Source of the DNA: Haemonchus contortus
Lineage: Eukaryota; Nematoda; Chromadorea; Rhabditida; Trichostrongylidae
Assembly: GCA_000469685.2 (NCBI GenBank)
Contig: LS997563.1
Coordinates: forward strand, 14,158,440-14,222,439
Reading direction: 5' to 3'
Length of the DNA: 64,000 bases
Shown: positions 30,900-42,399 of the stretch, in pieces
Layout: each line of letters opens with the position of its first letter
Position numbering within the stretch: the first letter of the stretch is position 1
The notes under the pieces: generated by a model
The model's database searches: none
Seen by the model: the letters and a program-made list of their open reading frames with translations, nothing else
What the model was told of the DNA's origin: nothing
Translations under genes and position numbers: made by a program

Positions 30900-33560
30900 A
30901 TATTTATTTATTTATTTTATTTATGTGTTACTATTGCACAGAGTGAATCGATAACATAAATAATACTGGCAAACGGAGGTACAATAGGATAAATAAAACA
31001 TATGGATTATACACAGCGAACAACTCAGAAGCCATAGGGATAATTACTTAGAATTTTACACGGGTTTAAGTCAAAAAAAGCCAAAAAGCGATTCACAGGT
31101 CACAGAACACAGAACAATTAAACGGGGGAAGGGAGGGCCGGGAAATGAAGGGGCATCTAGGAGGGGAAGGGCAATGGCCGGCCAAAATTGCGAGCCGCTG
31201 GGCTGGGGCGACTCCGGATACCAACTTAGTAGGTCCGCCAACCCCTCATAGAGCCGCATTGCTGTAGAGGGGAACGGGGGAGGGGGGGGGGAGGGGAGAG
31301 GGAGATTGAGTACGGAAAAGAGAGGAGAAACCGTATCGTAGATCGCTCAATACATTTTCATGTTTAAATATGAAAAAAACATGCTATAGGGTCAAAAAAG
31401 AATAGTACATGCGAGATTGAAGGCACGAATCGCAAATATATTTCGCTGTAAATAATATAGATGTTAAAGTCAGTGCAACTCAGTTCAAGATTGTCTCGAA
31501 AAACGTTGAAGTATCGAGTAATTCCAGTGTACTCAGGTCACTTACCATAGGAGCCGGGTGGCCAGCACCATTCCAATGATCGGGTATGACCTAGGATCCT
31601 AGGCAAACCGGCCAGATGGACACCGATAAACGCAGTGGCATTTGCAATCGACACGGTAGGAATTTTCGCGAAGCATACAAACGCGATAAACAGCGGCGGA
31701 ATCGAACCCTGGAGAAATTAGCGCGCGCCTGTGCGCGAGCAGCGAGACTTTGCATTGCGCCATCGGACCCGCTCACTTGTTCGCTATTCTGAAGGCCATG
31801 CGTCGACAGAGTGGCATTCGCAGTACCATAACGATCTTCACAGTCAACTCATCTCTGAATGAGCCACTTGGTGTTTAAGATACTTCGATAGGTGGTCCTG
31901 AAAAGTCTTAGTATGCTTCCAACAGAAAAAGTTTGAACCCAGTTTGTTCCAAAGTTGAGCCACTCTTACAGTGAACGCACCCTCGTAGGCGTGGGTGTTG
32001 GGCTTGTCAGGTCGTAAGCGATAGGGATGGCCTCTGGAAACTCCTATGGATGGAGAGAGCTCGAAGAGGTCATCCAATCTTAGGTTCATTTTACCCATTG
32101 CCAGGTTATACATCACACCAAAATCGATTAGTTTTCGTCGGAATTCACGCGATTCGCCACAGAGTTTTTTAAGACGTTCATCATACGATAACGTTGACAT
32201 GCCCTTCCGCATGAAACAGCGGTAGGTAAAGCTTTTTTATACTTTCTCGATTTCATTAATCAGCGATATTTTATGTGGTGACCAAATAGGAGAACAGTAC
32301 TCAAGGATGGGGCGAACGTATAGGTTGAATAGGGAGAAAAGCAACTCAGGCTCGCGCGTCTTGAAGGCCCTCAAAATGACGTTGGCTCTAGAGCTAGCAT
32401 TAGCTACTGTCTCGTGTATAAATTCTTCGAAGTCAAGTTTATCAGAGTAGACAACTCCGAGGTCCCTAATTCTAGATATGCGAGTGAGCTCGACCCCGCA
32501 CACCGAAAAAGTGAAGCTAGGATGATTTTTACCAAAACCCATAATAGCTGTTTTCTGAAGGGAAATGTCTAAACTCCATTTTTTGAACCAAGCCTCAACA
32601 CATGCTATTGCGTTCTGAAGTTTACAGCAGTCATTTATGGTAAATATTTTGGAGTCGTCCGCGTATAGACTGCAAAAGGCGCCAGGAGGAAGAGAGTCAA
32701 CAAGGTCGTTCACGTATAGTATAAACATGAGCGGCCCGATGCACGTACCTTGAGGCACGCCGCTGGGCGTGGGATAAGAATAGGAACGTGAGTCGTTTAC
32801 TAGCACCACCTGGGTTCTTTCACTCAGGAAGGAGCGCAAAAACTGATGTAGTCGACCTTTGACGCCGCAAGAATTCAGCTTTTCGAGAAGTAATGGTGTT
32901 GAGATTGAGTCAAAAGCCTTGGCATAATCAATATAGCAAACTGAGATAAAATGTCCTTTGTCAATGTCCCTATGCGAGAGGGGAACTGTTGAGAGCAGAG
33001 CCGACAATGTCGATCTGTGCTTTAGAAAGCCATGCTGATTGTTGTGTAGGAGTCTCTTCTCCGTCAAATAACTGGTAATTTTCTGACAGACCATACGCTC
33101 CATAACTTTGCTCACGGAGCTGGTCGGACATATGGGTCTGTAGTTGGAAACATTATTCCGGCATCCTTTTTCGTAAATAGGTCTGACAAGACCTATCCTC
33201 CATAACGTAGGGACATCTCCATGCAGTTAAATCCTATTAAATAGCACTGTAAGAGCCGATGTGACCCCGAGGGCAGCATTCTTCAGGAATATGTAGGGGA
33301 TATTATCCGGGGAGGTAGACACTCTACCTGGGAGTTTGCGCAGAATGGAGTAGACAGAGTTGCTAGATATGTCGATCCAATCCAAGGAGTCGTGTGTCCT
33401 TGCAGGTAAACAGACGTGTGAGTTTGAATGACTTTTGTATACTGTTTTGAAGAAATCAGCAAATAAGTTAGCCTTAGCAAGATCATCTTTAATTAGGACA
33501 CCGTCTGAGGAAGTCAAGTTTGGGATGCTGTATGACAAATTCAGCTTTTTATATAGCTTA
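30900..33560 (-). mobile_element. CR1-type LINE, 5' truncated, reverse transcriptase region almost open
   Basis: On the minus strand one frame runs from 33560 to the ORF end at 31844 with only two in-frame stops that I can find (33227-33229 and 32237-32239). It includes the pre-RT segment (DDLAKANLFADFFKTVY), motif A CYIDYAKAFDSIS, motif B PSGVPQGTCIGPLMFILYVN, motif C SLYADDSKIF, and the thumb/C-terminal region FNLYVRPILEYCSPIW and DDLFELSPS. The catalytic Asp residues of KAFD and YADD are kept. The endonuclease is missing: the 5' end stops at a TA microsatellite. The 3' end falls in an ATAAATAAATA-type tract near 30900, typical of CR1-clade tails. This is the best preserved polymerase in the window. 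The tail region also holds a SINE-like sequence. Confidence 0.85.
31500..31775 (-). mobile_element. tRNA-derived SINE in the CR1 3' region
   Basis: On the minus strand GATGGCGCAATGCAAAGTC (A-box-like, about 31745-31764) is followed about 40 bp later by AGGGTTCGATTCC (B box, about 31698-31710). The D-arm/B-box spacing resembles a tRNA, but the stems are incomplete and a non-tRNA body follows. It sits between the LINE stop codon and the LINE 3' tail, in the same orientation. It could have inserted there, or the LINE tail could share sequence with this SINE family. Confidence 0.55.
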
Positions 33561-33584
33561 TATATATATATATATATATATGTA

Positions 33585-34620
33585 CAGGGCACGCCATAAA
33601 TATGGTAACACTTTTCGGACGTCCGTAATTTCCTTGTTTTCCTTGAGCGTTTCTCCAAATCTGCACCTTCCCTTATTTTTATGGTACACCTTAGCCCACA
33701 TATCTACTTTGGTACTCTCAGTTCGTCAAATTTCGAGAAACGGTGGAGCCCCGCACACATCCATCGACCCTTCTGTCGTTGCCGTTTTTTGGCGAGCCTT
33801 TTTCTGAGTCAGTTTCTCGTTTCATAATTCTCACATGACAGTCTCTTAAATCACATTGCATAGACAGGTCAACAACAAGCCTCAATACTGTCGTCTTATC
33901 TCACATACGCCACATTTCCCGAATACAATTGTGTGGGAAGGAGTTCCCTGCAGAACCGCAGAAACAAAAGAAAAATGGCTGCTGATTTGTTTGTATGTTC
34001 CAATCCGACGGGAAATTCTACCCAGAGTAAATGCACCTGTATCCAAACAAGATTCGACAGCCTCATAAACTTTTTGACGATTTGACGAGAAGAAGTTGAA
34101 GAGTAAAAACAAAGATCGTGCGAAACTTGCGCTTCGACACCTTTTTTTCCTGACTTAAGGGTGTTCAGCGTGGACGAGATGTTGAGATCCCAAGGTGCAC
34201 GTATATCTCACATTACGAGTGCTGAAGCCGTTGAGAAGACTCGGATAGTCTCGCAAAGACATTTTTCCTTCTTCATGATAGTTTGGGCAAGAACCTCTAC
34301 CATCAGAGCGATATCGGAAATTTCGGTCAAGAAAAGTACAAAATTCAATCCGAGCCTCTCTGAGAAGGCTTTTCTAAGATTAGGCAGCTGATGGTCACTG
34401 ATTTTTCTAGGGATCCGATTTGAAAAATTCGGAACAAAAACCTTTGTTCACGAATTTCGAAAGAGCGAAGCTAGCCCTGAAAAATGCTCGCGACCATATT
34501 CCACCTTCCAATCTATTTACGGATTTCCCGAACCACAATGTGATGGGTTGCTGGATATAGTCCATACTAGAGAGGAAAGCCTGCCCTTCAAAACGCACTA
34601 CAATACTGCTACTAATTTGT
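33585..34620 (+). mobile_element. Tc1/mariner-superfamily element, family CAGGGTGCGCCATAAATATGG, copy 1
   Basis: The left end CAGGGCACGCCATAAATATG follows a TA run. Frames near 34161-34391 read VDEMLRSQGARISHITSAEA and SFFMIVWARTSTIRAISEIS. They are homologous to the minus-strand frame of the copy at 40880-42010 and correspond to the second catalytic Asp region and the VMVWAGIS block of this transposase group. Homology with that copy continues to about 34610 and then stops at an RTE tail, so the right end is missing. Confidence 0.7.
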
Positions 34621-34625
34621 GGTCA

Positions 34626-34945
34626 AGGGACACGAAAGGAATCACCTGTCACCTGATAGATCAGGTGGGCCGGACACGTTATGCGATATAGTGATGACCG
34701 TTGGACCAGGGCGGTTACTGACTGGAACCCTCGGGACATCAAACGAACTCCAGGAAGGCCGCCAACGAGATGGTCAGACTTCTTCACGAAAGCTCTGAAC
34801 GAAAGGAATGTTGATCCTCGTGTCCCTGGAGCGATCCATTGGACCACTCTGGCTCGTAACAGGGACGAATGGAGACGTTACTGGCTCCCGCTCGAGGAAG
34901 GAAGGAAGGAACGGGACGACAGGTGGTACAGGTGAATTTGTGGTC
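34626..34945 (+). mobile_element. RTE 3' tail fragment
   Basis: Reads [10 protein letters not shown], then [60 protein letters not shown]. This is the conserved C-terminus of nematode RTE elements. It is followed at once by what looks like the 5' untranslated region of the RTE at 35.1-38.1 kb, in the same orientation, giving a tail-to-head arrangement. Confidence 0.8.
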
Positions 34946-35099
34946 AACCGAAGATGCGACCCATCCCGAGCCCCGTTACCTCAAAGCGGTGGAATGGTGT
35001 AAACTCACTCGATGATAAGAACACGCGTTGTTGCCGGGACATCGACGTGTCGAGTGAGGCAAAAAACGGGTCCCCTCTTGGACAAGTCCACCTCCGGCA

Positions 35100-38065
35100 G
35101 TGGATCTACCGCTGGTTGTGGCTAGGCGGTGAGGGGTAAGTCCAGGCCATCAGCATCTATAAGTGGAGTTGTCCAAGAAGTACCCTCAGTCCCGTGCGGC
35201 CACCGTCCTTCCCGGCAGAGAGGACAACGGCAGAGGGGGAAAAATCTCACGCAAGCGATCTGCCAAGCTGTTTTCTGAACATTGCTACCATCAACGTTCG
35301 AGGTCTTATTAGTGATTCCGCGGTTGATCAGTTGTTTTCCGAATTGGACAAATGTGCGGTAGACGTGGCATGTGTGCAAGAAACGTTGAGATTCGAAGCA
35401 GGAACATGGAAATGGCACGCGGGTCACGAAGTCATGCTGGGAGCCGGATCAATGAACGGTAAAGTCGAAGGAGTCGGATTCATTCGTCGCGCCGCATTTG
35501 GCGACGGAGATCACTCACTGTGAAATCTTTTCTGAACGGATCGCGATGCTAGTGCTTGAACTGGATGGAGGGAGCACGGTGAAGTTGCTGTCAGTATATG
35601 CACCCACCGGAGCTTATGGTGATAATGCTGTAGAGGAATTTTATGACGTGCTCGAAAATGCAATAAAGAACTCCCCAAAAGGAACATATGTTGTATGCGC
35701 TGCCGATTACAATGCCCACTTTGTCGAGGAGAACCTGGAGAGAATTTTGTTGGGACACACGTAATTCCAGGCCGCAACAGTCGAGGAGAAACACTGGTTC
35801 ATTTCTGTGAAAGAACTCGACTGTCGGTAGCTAACACATACTTCCAAAAACGTCTCGGCCGTCGAGGGACTTAAAATACTCCAAACAGGCAGATGTTCCA
35901 CGAAATCGATTTCATCCTGACGAACTGTTTACGACTTTTTCGCAACGTTGACGTCATCGGAGAATCACGCTTCAACATCGGATCAGATCATCGTTTAGTA
36001 CGAGCAATGATAGCAATAATGCCAAAAGAAGAGCGGAAGAGACTAGCTGCATGTCACTCCAAACGAATACGATATGAGCTTTCTGAAGAAACACTGAAAA
36101 CGCTAGCGGCAACTGTAGATTGTTCTGGAGGTTCAGGCAATGTCCATGCGAGATACGAAAAAGTAACTTCCGCTATCCGAACTGTCGTCAAAAATGCGTC
36201 ACAACGTGTACGGAGTAAACCACGTGAGCGCTTGAGTGACGTCACTCTGCAGATTTTAGCCACGCGGAATTGATTAGGCAAAACTATGACCCCTGTGGCT
36301 CGTACAGTGCTCAACAAAGCTATACGAGTTAGAGTCAAAAATGACTATCGGGAATATGCTTCACGTAGAGCAAGAGAAGCGGCTGAGAAAGCGACGAGCA
36401 TTAAAAGAACATTTATAAGTACTCGCTTGAAGTCCACCACTCTGGAATGCCTGACGAAAGCAGATGGCACTGTCTTGCGGAACCGCAAGGATATAGAAGA
36501 AGAAATCCGGACTTTTTTTCAGGACTTGTTCTCTTCCACAGTACATGTAGAAGCGTACTCGGAGCCATCAGAAAGTTAGCACGATAGGTCCGACAAAGAA
36601 GAATGGAGAGTCCTCGAATCAGAAGTGATGCAAGCCATTCGTCAAATGAAAAGCGGAAAAGCACCCGGACTAGACCAGATACGGCCAGAGCATTTGAAGT
36701 GCCTGCAGGAAGTTCTCGCGAAGCCTTTACCTGACCTACTCACAGGAATGCTTGCCTCAGGAATTGTTCCGAAAGATTGGATCAGCTCCCACACTATCCT
36801 GATACACAAGAAAGGGGCGCGTGACATCCTAGCTAATTACCGCCCGATAGCACTTCTCTCAACAATGCTCAAGGTCTTCTCACGCGTAATCCTGAATCGA
36901 GTTCGTCAAATCCTGAATATGAATACGGGCAAAGAGCAGGCCGGCTTCCGCGAAGGTTTTTCCACTATCGATCAAATCCACGTGATTTCTCAGTTGACAG
37001 AAAGCTGTAAAGATACTGAATTCCTTTGTGTTATCTTTTCGTTGACTCCAAGAAGGCTTTCGATACACTTGAACACCAAGCAGTGCGAAACGCTCTTACA
37101 GCTTTCGGAGTTCATCGAAGATACGTGGAAATGATACGACAGTGCAATACCAGCTGCTTCACCGACGTAAACCTTTATGGAAACCTAATACGTATCCGAA
37201 TACGACGCGGAGTCCGACAAGGAGAGGTCATCTCCCCGATGCTTTTTTTCTGCTGCTCTGGAAATAGTGATGCGAAACGCCCAGACGCCCTGCGGAATCG
37301 ACATAGACAGAGAAAGGCTTCAATACCTGATGTTTGCAGACGACATTGTACTCATCGGAAGCGAACCGAGTGCTCTCGAAAACTCATCAAAGATCTTAAG
37401 AAACGCTGCTAGCTCTATCGTTCTAGAGATCCATCCAGGAAAAATCAAGTGGATGAAAAACAGTTACGCAAGCGACTACTGTTTACGCATGGAAGACTCA
37501 GTCATTGAAGAAGTTTCATCATACGTATACTTAGGCCAAGCAGTTACAATAAACAACGATTTGGCAATCGAAATAGGTCGTCGTCGTAGGGCGGGCTGGG
37601 TGACATTCAACAAGTATCGTGATGTTCTCACTGATAAAAGAATTGATGCCCAAGTCAGAGCCCGTGTGTTTAACACCCATGTCCTGCCGGCGCTGGTGTA
37701 TGGAAGTGAAACATGAAGTACAATCATGAATGAAGAAAGAAGGCTGGCATCCGTTCAAAGAGCAATGGAACGAGCGATGTGCGGGGTCACGTTGATGCAT
37801 AAAATTCCTGCTCGTGAAATTCGAAGGCGAACTGGTCTCAAAGATGTGATTGAAAATGTATACGACTCGAGAAAACGATGGGCAGGACACGTAACTCGTT
37901 TGAATGACAACCGCTGGACATCCCGTGTGACAAATTGGTATCCCCGCGAAGTAAAAAGACTTCGAGGTTGACCCCCGGCCAGGTGGAGTGATCCTTTTAG
38001 AAAACTATTCGGACAGAGATGGCAACAATTGGCAAGAAACCGAAATGAATGGGCATGAATCACAT
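35100..38065 (+). mobile_element. RTE-type retrotransposon, near full-length pseudogene
   Basis: It begins with a GC-richer leader, then the endonuclease (LLNIATINVRGLISDSA, CVQETLRFEAG, LLSVYAPTGAYGD, GSDHRLVRAMI). The normal GDFNA is replaced by AADYNAH. The reverse transcriptase follows: MKSGKAPGLDQIRPEHLK, ANYRPIALLSTMLKVFSRVI, EQAGFREGFSTIDQ, motif A LFVDSKKAFDTL, motif B RRGVRQGEVISPMLF, motif C FADDIVLIGSE. The C-terminus has SSYVYLGQAVTINNDLA, HVLPALVYGSET and KRWAGHVTRLNDNRWTSRVT. Breaks: frameshift near 35500, stops near 35762 and 36271, a stop near 36578, frameshifts near 37030-37260, and a TGA at about 37714 where a Trp is expected after GSET. It ends near 38058. The domains are complete but the frame is not, so it is not autonomous today. 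Confidence 0.9.
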
Positions 38066-39400
38066 TGTATTTGAGCAGAGCATGAACCTCTAATCACTCT
38101 GATACCTTTTTTGACACAATTTCAAATATTTCAACTGGGAGCAGTGGTTGAAATTGTCGGTTTTTCTAATATTTACTACTTCTTTCCTGCTATCCATTTT
38201 GAAAAGAAGCCCAATGGTAGATCTCCTTACGGCAACTGAGTCATAGCATAAATTTTTGATTTTCTTTTATACTGTGACTTCGTGCTTACAAAAAGCTCGA
38301 ACACTTAGTCTTCAGGTACCTTAGGTGTTACTTGCGCATATAACATCATCGTAAACTCTCCACTTCAGTTGGAAACTTCGCTCTCAATTTTTTGAAAGGT
38401 GTATATGGTGCTATATTCAATTAAAGCATAGAATTTCGATCATTTTGATTTCTTTCATGACATAATTTCAACATTTCCATCTGAGAACAGTGATTTAAAT
38501 TTCCAGTTTTCCAAGAATTCGCTAGTTCTTTTCAGAGGTGCATATCGTGGGAAGCAAAGCAGTTTTGTACTCATTCATAGGCTTCAATTATATGACATGA
38601 GGAATGCATGCCACGTTAGTCGCAGATATAGGGTCAACACAAACTTTTATTTCAAGCTTCATAGTAATTCCCAGTCGATTTTCGTTTCACCATTGCCTCA
38701 TCTGTTCATCAAGTGTGATGTGGCCTGAGAACGGCCGCGGTTGAGAAGCGCTTGTTTCTGTAGCACTATGCGAATTCAAGTTGGATGTATCGCTTTCTAA
38801 TCGAACGTTTAGTCGATTGACCCCTCACTATCGATCTCTATTGGCTCATCACCTTCACTGCTGCCGTGTTCATTCGAGAGCACGCTTGGGTGACACGTAA
38901 TGTTATACAACTGGCAGAAGGGAAAGACTATGCAGTTGAACTTCGTATATCAAATCAACTTCTATTCTCTTAATTCGCTCGTAACTTCAATTTTTGCCTT
39001 TTCGAGAACGCTTCTCTGATTTGATTTTCCCCCAGTTTCCTTTTTACTGGGGAGCACCTGCACTTAGAACCGGCAAAGTCAGCTCGGAGAAGCGGCCATC
39101 CTCACCAACGATATATTTTCAGTGCTTGCAAGCGTTAAGCACAACTGTGGATCTGAAGCCTTACGGGTCCCCAGTCGGGAGCAAATACGAGATGCAAACA
39201 TCAGACCGGCTGAACTCGATAACACTTTCGCAACCATTTGGTAGTGGTTCAGATTGGCCGCGGTAACACTAAACTATAAGATATGGCCGGTTGGCTTCCG
39301 ACGTGTTAGATCATGTTACGACATGATTTGCTCGCTAGATTTGTCACAAGCTCACAATGTGCTTAAAGCACAAATACACTAACATCGTGCTATAGTATGG
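38066..39400. other. Intervening DNA without recognised feature
   Basis: One 90-codon frame (38994-39266 +, starting MPFRERFSDLIFPQFPFYW) has no recognised motif or splice support. There are no terminal repeats. It probably starts with the RTE 3' untranslated tail. Confidence 0.4.
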
Positions 39401-39409
39401 ACTATATTC

Positions 39410-40480
39410 AGCAAAAAATTTCCTTATGGGGAATATCTTACCTTAAAAAACCAAAACATTCGAATATCAAGATTCCATCAATTCTTAACAACTCTTCAGA
39501 CATGCCAATAATCAAGGCACAGTTTGAAATTGTAACCACTATCTGAAGTGGAGAGCTACAGAGGGAAAGATTTAAAACAGTGTTCGAATTAGTATTCGAA
39601 AAAGGACTTCTGCACGGCATATCTGGCATAAGGAGTGCTCCTCAATTGACACGGCAGTAGCGAGGCCATGGGTCAATAGAGATCGATGGTGAGGTGTCGT
39701 CCAGCTCAACGTCAATTAGAATGTGATCCCGTCATCTGAGTCCAATTTTTTATTCAGTTTAATGACAGCTCAGAGCGATTGCATAGCAATACGTACTGGA
39801 AGAACAATGATAGAAGTTCCAAAATTTGGTAATTTGAACCACAGGTTCTGGTTGAAATTGTTCAAAATTCTCATGAAGGGCATCAAGATAGTTATAGTTT
39901 CATGCTCTCCCACGATGCCTATTAAAAACTGAAAACAATGTCCTGACTGAAGTGGACGATTTGCGATGTTAATATGTCTATTTGGCCCATAGATATGGTA
40001 ACATACTGAACGCTTGAAAACTCAAACTTCGAGTTCCTTGAAAATAGAACTGAATAGTTCAAAAAACCGATAATTCATCATCTACTTGGATTCCCCATAA
40101 GCAAGGCTATCAAATGAACTCTATACAAATTGCACTGCTGGAAACCAATAGAAAATGTCTGAGAATCTGGCAACTCGAACCACTTCTTTCACCTAAATGT
40201 ATTTATATTTTGTCGTAAAGGATATCAAAATGATCAGGACTTTATGCTCTGCTCAAATTCAATGTCATTTATGCCTTTTAAAGACCTAGAAAGATGTTCA
40301 TAGGTGAAGTGGAGGGTTTACGATACTGGCATACCCGCAAGTAATACCCCAGGTGCTGAGAGACTTAAGTTTAATTTTCCCCATAAATGAATGCAAAAAA
40401 TTCAAGGAAATTCAAAAATTATCATATATCTGGATTCTTCACGAGCAGAGCTCTTCGATGATCTTACTTCCAACTCATTT
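39410..40480. repeat. Diverged tandem repeat, unit about 335-340 bp
   Basis: Landmarks recur in order at a spacing of about 335-340 bp: GGTAATTTGAACCACAGG (39829) against GGCAACTCGAACCACTTC (40169); TTTCATGCTCTCCC against CTTTATGCTCTGCTC; CTGAAGTGGACGATTTGCGA (39945) against GTGAAGTGGAGGGTTTACGA (40303). A third, weaker unit may start near 39420 (CTGAAGTGGAGAGC at 39543). The copies are highly diverged. No coding frame. Confidence 0.45.
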
Positions 40481-40505
40481 GGGCACTTTAAGAAAAGCTA
40501 TAGCG

Positions 40506-40545
40506 AAGCGACGGTTTGCGACGGATTAATCCGTCGCGAACCGTC
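40506..40545. repeat. GC-rich 18 bp hairpin
   Basis: CGACGGTTTGCGACGGAT is followed within 2 nt by its complement ATCCGTCGCGAACCGTCG, with a single position that pairs as G.T. It is strikingly GC-rich for this AT-rich neighbourhood. It could be a hairpin terminator-like structure, a recombination site or the joined ends of a deleted element. Confidence 0.7.
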
Positions 40546-40611
40546 GGTTTACCACAAATTAGTGGCAGTATTGTACTGCTGCTGCTTCCAAGAAATCATC
40601 AAAGGAAGATA

Positions 40612-40835
40612 GGGCTGGTGTTCTTCAAGAAACTTAACGTCCCACCGTCAATGAGTAGCCCATGGCTTTTCCAGCTATAATTAGTACAGAAGACGGTTAT
40701 GCATATAAGATGATCGTGTGTTCGTTTCATAGATGCGATGCATAGTAAATAATTCACATAAATTCACCATGTATCAATATGGAGTGCTGTTTCTACAGCC
40801 AAATTATTTTGCTACCATATTTGTGGCGTACCCTG
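40612..40835 (+). mobile_element. 3' end fragment of the CAGGGTGCGCC family, copy 3
   Basis: It ends ACCATATTTGTGGCGTACCC at 40835 and is the reverse complement of the first 225 bp or so of the next copy (40880-41110). It is therefore a truncated 3' end facing the 3' end of copy 2, separated by 44 bp of TA-rich DNA. Confidence 0.7.
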
Positions 40836-40879
40836 TATATAAATACATATATACATATATATGTATATATACATATATA

Positions 40880-42010
40880 CAGGGTGCACCATAAATATGG
40901 TAACAAAATAATTTGGCTACAGAAAGAGCAGTTCATATTGATAAGTGGTAAATTTATGTGAACTATTTACTATGCATCGCATCTACCAAACGTATCCACG
41001 ATTATCTTATATGATCGTCTCCTGTACTAAATATAGCTCGAAGGCTTCGGCTACTCATCGACGGTGGCACGCAGAGTTTCTTGATAACCTCTAGCTCGGG
41101 CTTTTTTATGTGATTTCTGAGGAGCAGCAATAGTGGTGCGTTTTGAAGTGCAGGCCTTCCTCTACAGTATGCACTATATCCAGCGACCCATCACATTGTG
41201 GTCCGGAAAATTCGTATAAAGAGTGGGAGCACCAGTCTCGATCTTTTCCCATTCGTGAGCAAGTGCGCCGTAGTTTTGAAATCGGGTCTCTAAAAAATCT
41301 TTGACCCTTTCAGCAAACTCTCTTTGAAAGGGTTCGGGATAAATTTTGTACTTTCCTCGCCAAAATTTGCGATATCGCTCTGATGGTAGAGATTCTAGCC
41401 CAAACTATCATGAAAGAGGGGAAAAAGAGGAAAAAATGACTTTGAGAGGCGATCCGACTCTTTTCAACGGCTTCAACACTCGTAGTGTGAAATATACGTA
41501 TACTTTGGGATCTCAAATTTTTTTCCACGCTGAATACCCTCTACTCAAAAAAAAGTGTGTCGAAGCGCGTGCCGCGCGCAAGTCGCGCACGGTCTACAAA
41601 AAGCTTATAACGCTTTGGAATCTTACTTAGATGCAATCGTATTCACTCTGGACAGACTGTTCCTATCGGATTAGAACATGCAAACAAATCAGCAGCCATT
41701 TTTCTCGTGTTTCTGCATGTTCCGCAGCGTACTCTTTCCTAAATTACTGTATTCGTAAATGGGATTTTATGTGAGACATGAGGACCATATTGAGGTTTGT
41801 TGTTGACCTGTCTACGCAAAGCGATTCAAGAGACTGTCATGTGTAAAATGTCAAAGCGATGAACGAATCCGGAAAGGAACTCATCATGCGCGCAAAGACG
41901 GAACAGTCGGTAGATTTCTGCGGGGTTCCACCGTTTCTCGAAATCTGACGAATTGAGAGTAGATATGTAGGCTAAGGTATATATATTTACCATATTTATG
42001 TCGCACCCTG
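40880..42010 (-). mobile_element. Tc1/mariner-superfamily element, family CAGGGTGCGCC, copy 2, both ends present
   Basis: Flanked by TA. The left end is CAGGGTGCACCATAAATATG (40880) and the right end is the complement of CAGGGTGCGACATAAATATG (42010). The 1131 bp include a minus-strand frame (41528-41310) with VEAVEKSRIASQSHFFLF and SFMIVWARISTIRAISQI, matching the transposase middle region. Other domains are scrambled. The element is probably complete in length but not functional. Confidence 0.75.
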
Positions 42011-42249
42011 TATATGAATTCGGACCACGATTCCGGATGAATTTGAAGTGGCCCTTGAGGGCATTCCCTCTGACATTGTCCTGAAGCAATGACAAACAAT
42101 GAGATGCAGCCCCTTTCCAGTGGAATCACTTAGTAGTCATTACAGAAGAGCAGGCGTGCTCTATTCTGCTGTCATTACATCCTCTTGCAAACGAATTGAT
42201 AAAGAAAAATCAAGATAATCTGTCTCCCGCATAACCCATCTCCAAGTTT

Positions 42250-42396
42250 TCAATATTTAAAATGAAACCCTACTTTCTGCAAATCGTCGAATCAAACTAA
42301 GATTGAAATTGCCTACCTGGTCGTATGCAGCCTGATTCGCTTCGAAGCTATACATGTCTCCAGCAAAAAGGCATGTCAAACTTTTTTTGGGCATCA
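42250..42396 (-). CDS. Candidate last two exons of a host gene, unrecognised
   Basis: A TCTAATTGCAG acceptor opens an 80 bp exon (42396-42317) reading MPKKSLTCLFAGDMYSFEAN, then QAAYDQ, with a CAG|GTAGGC donor. After a 40 nt intron ending TTTGCAG, the terminal exon (42276-42250) reads KVGFHFKY and stops. The splice borders are good and the composition is protein-like. No upstream exon was firmly found and the family is unknown. Confidence 0.35.
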
Positions 42397-42399
42397 CTG

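Noticed and set aside
39410..40480. CRISPR-like array
   Set aside because: Units are about 335 bp and highly diverged; no short direct repeats with unique spacers, and the genome is eukaryotic.
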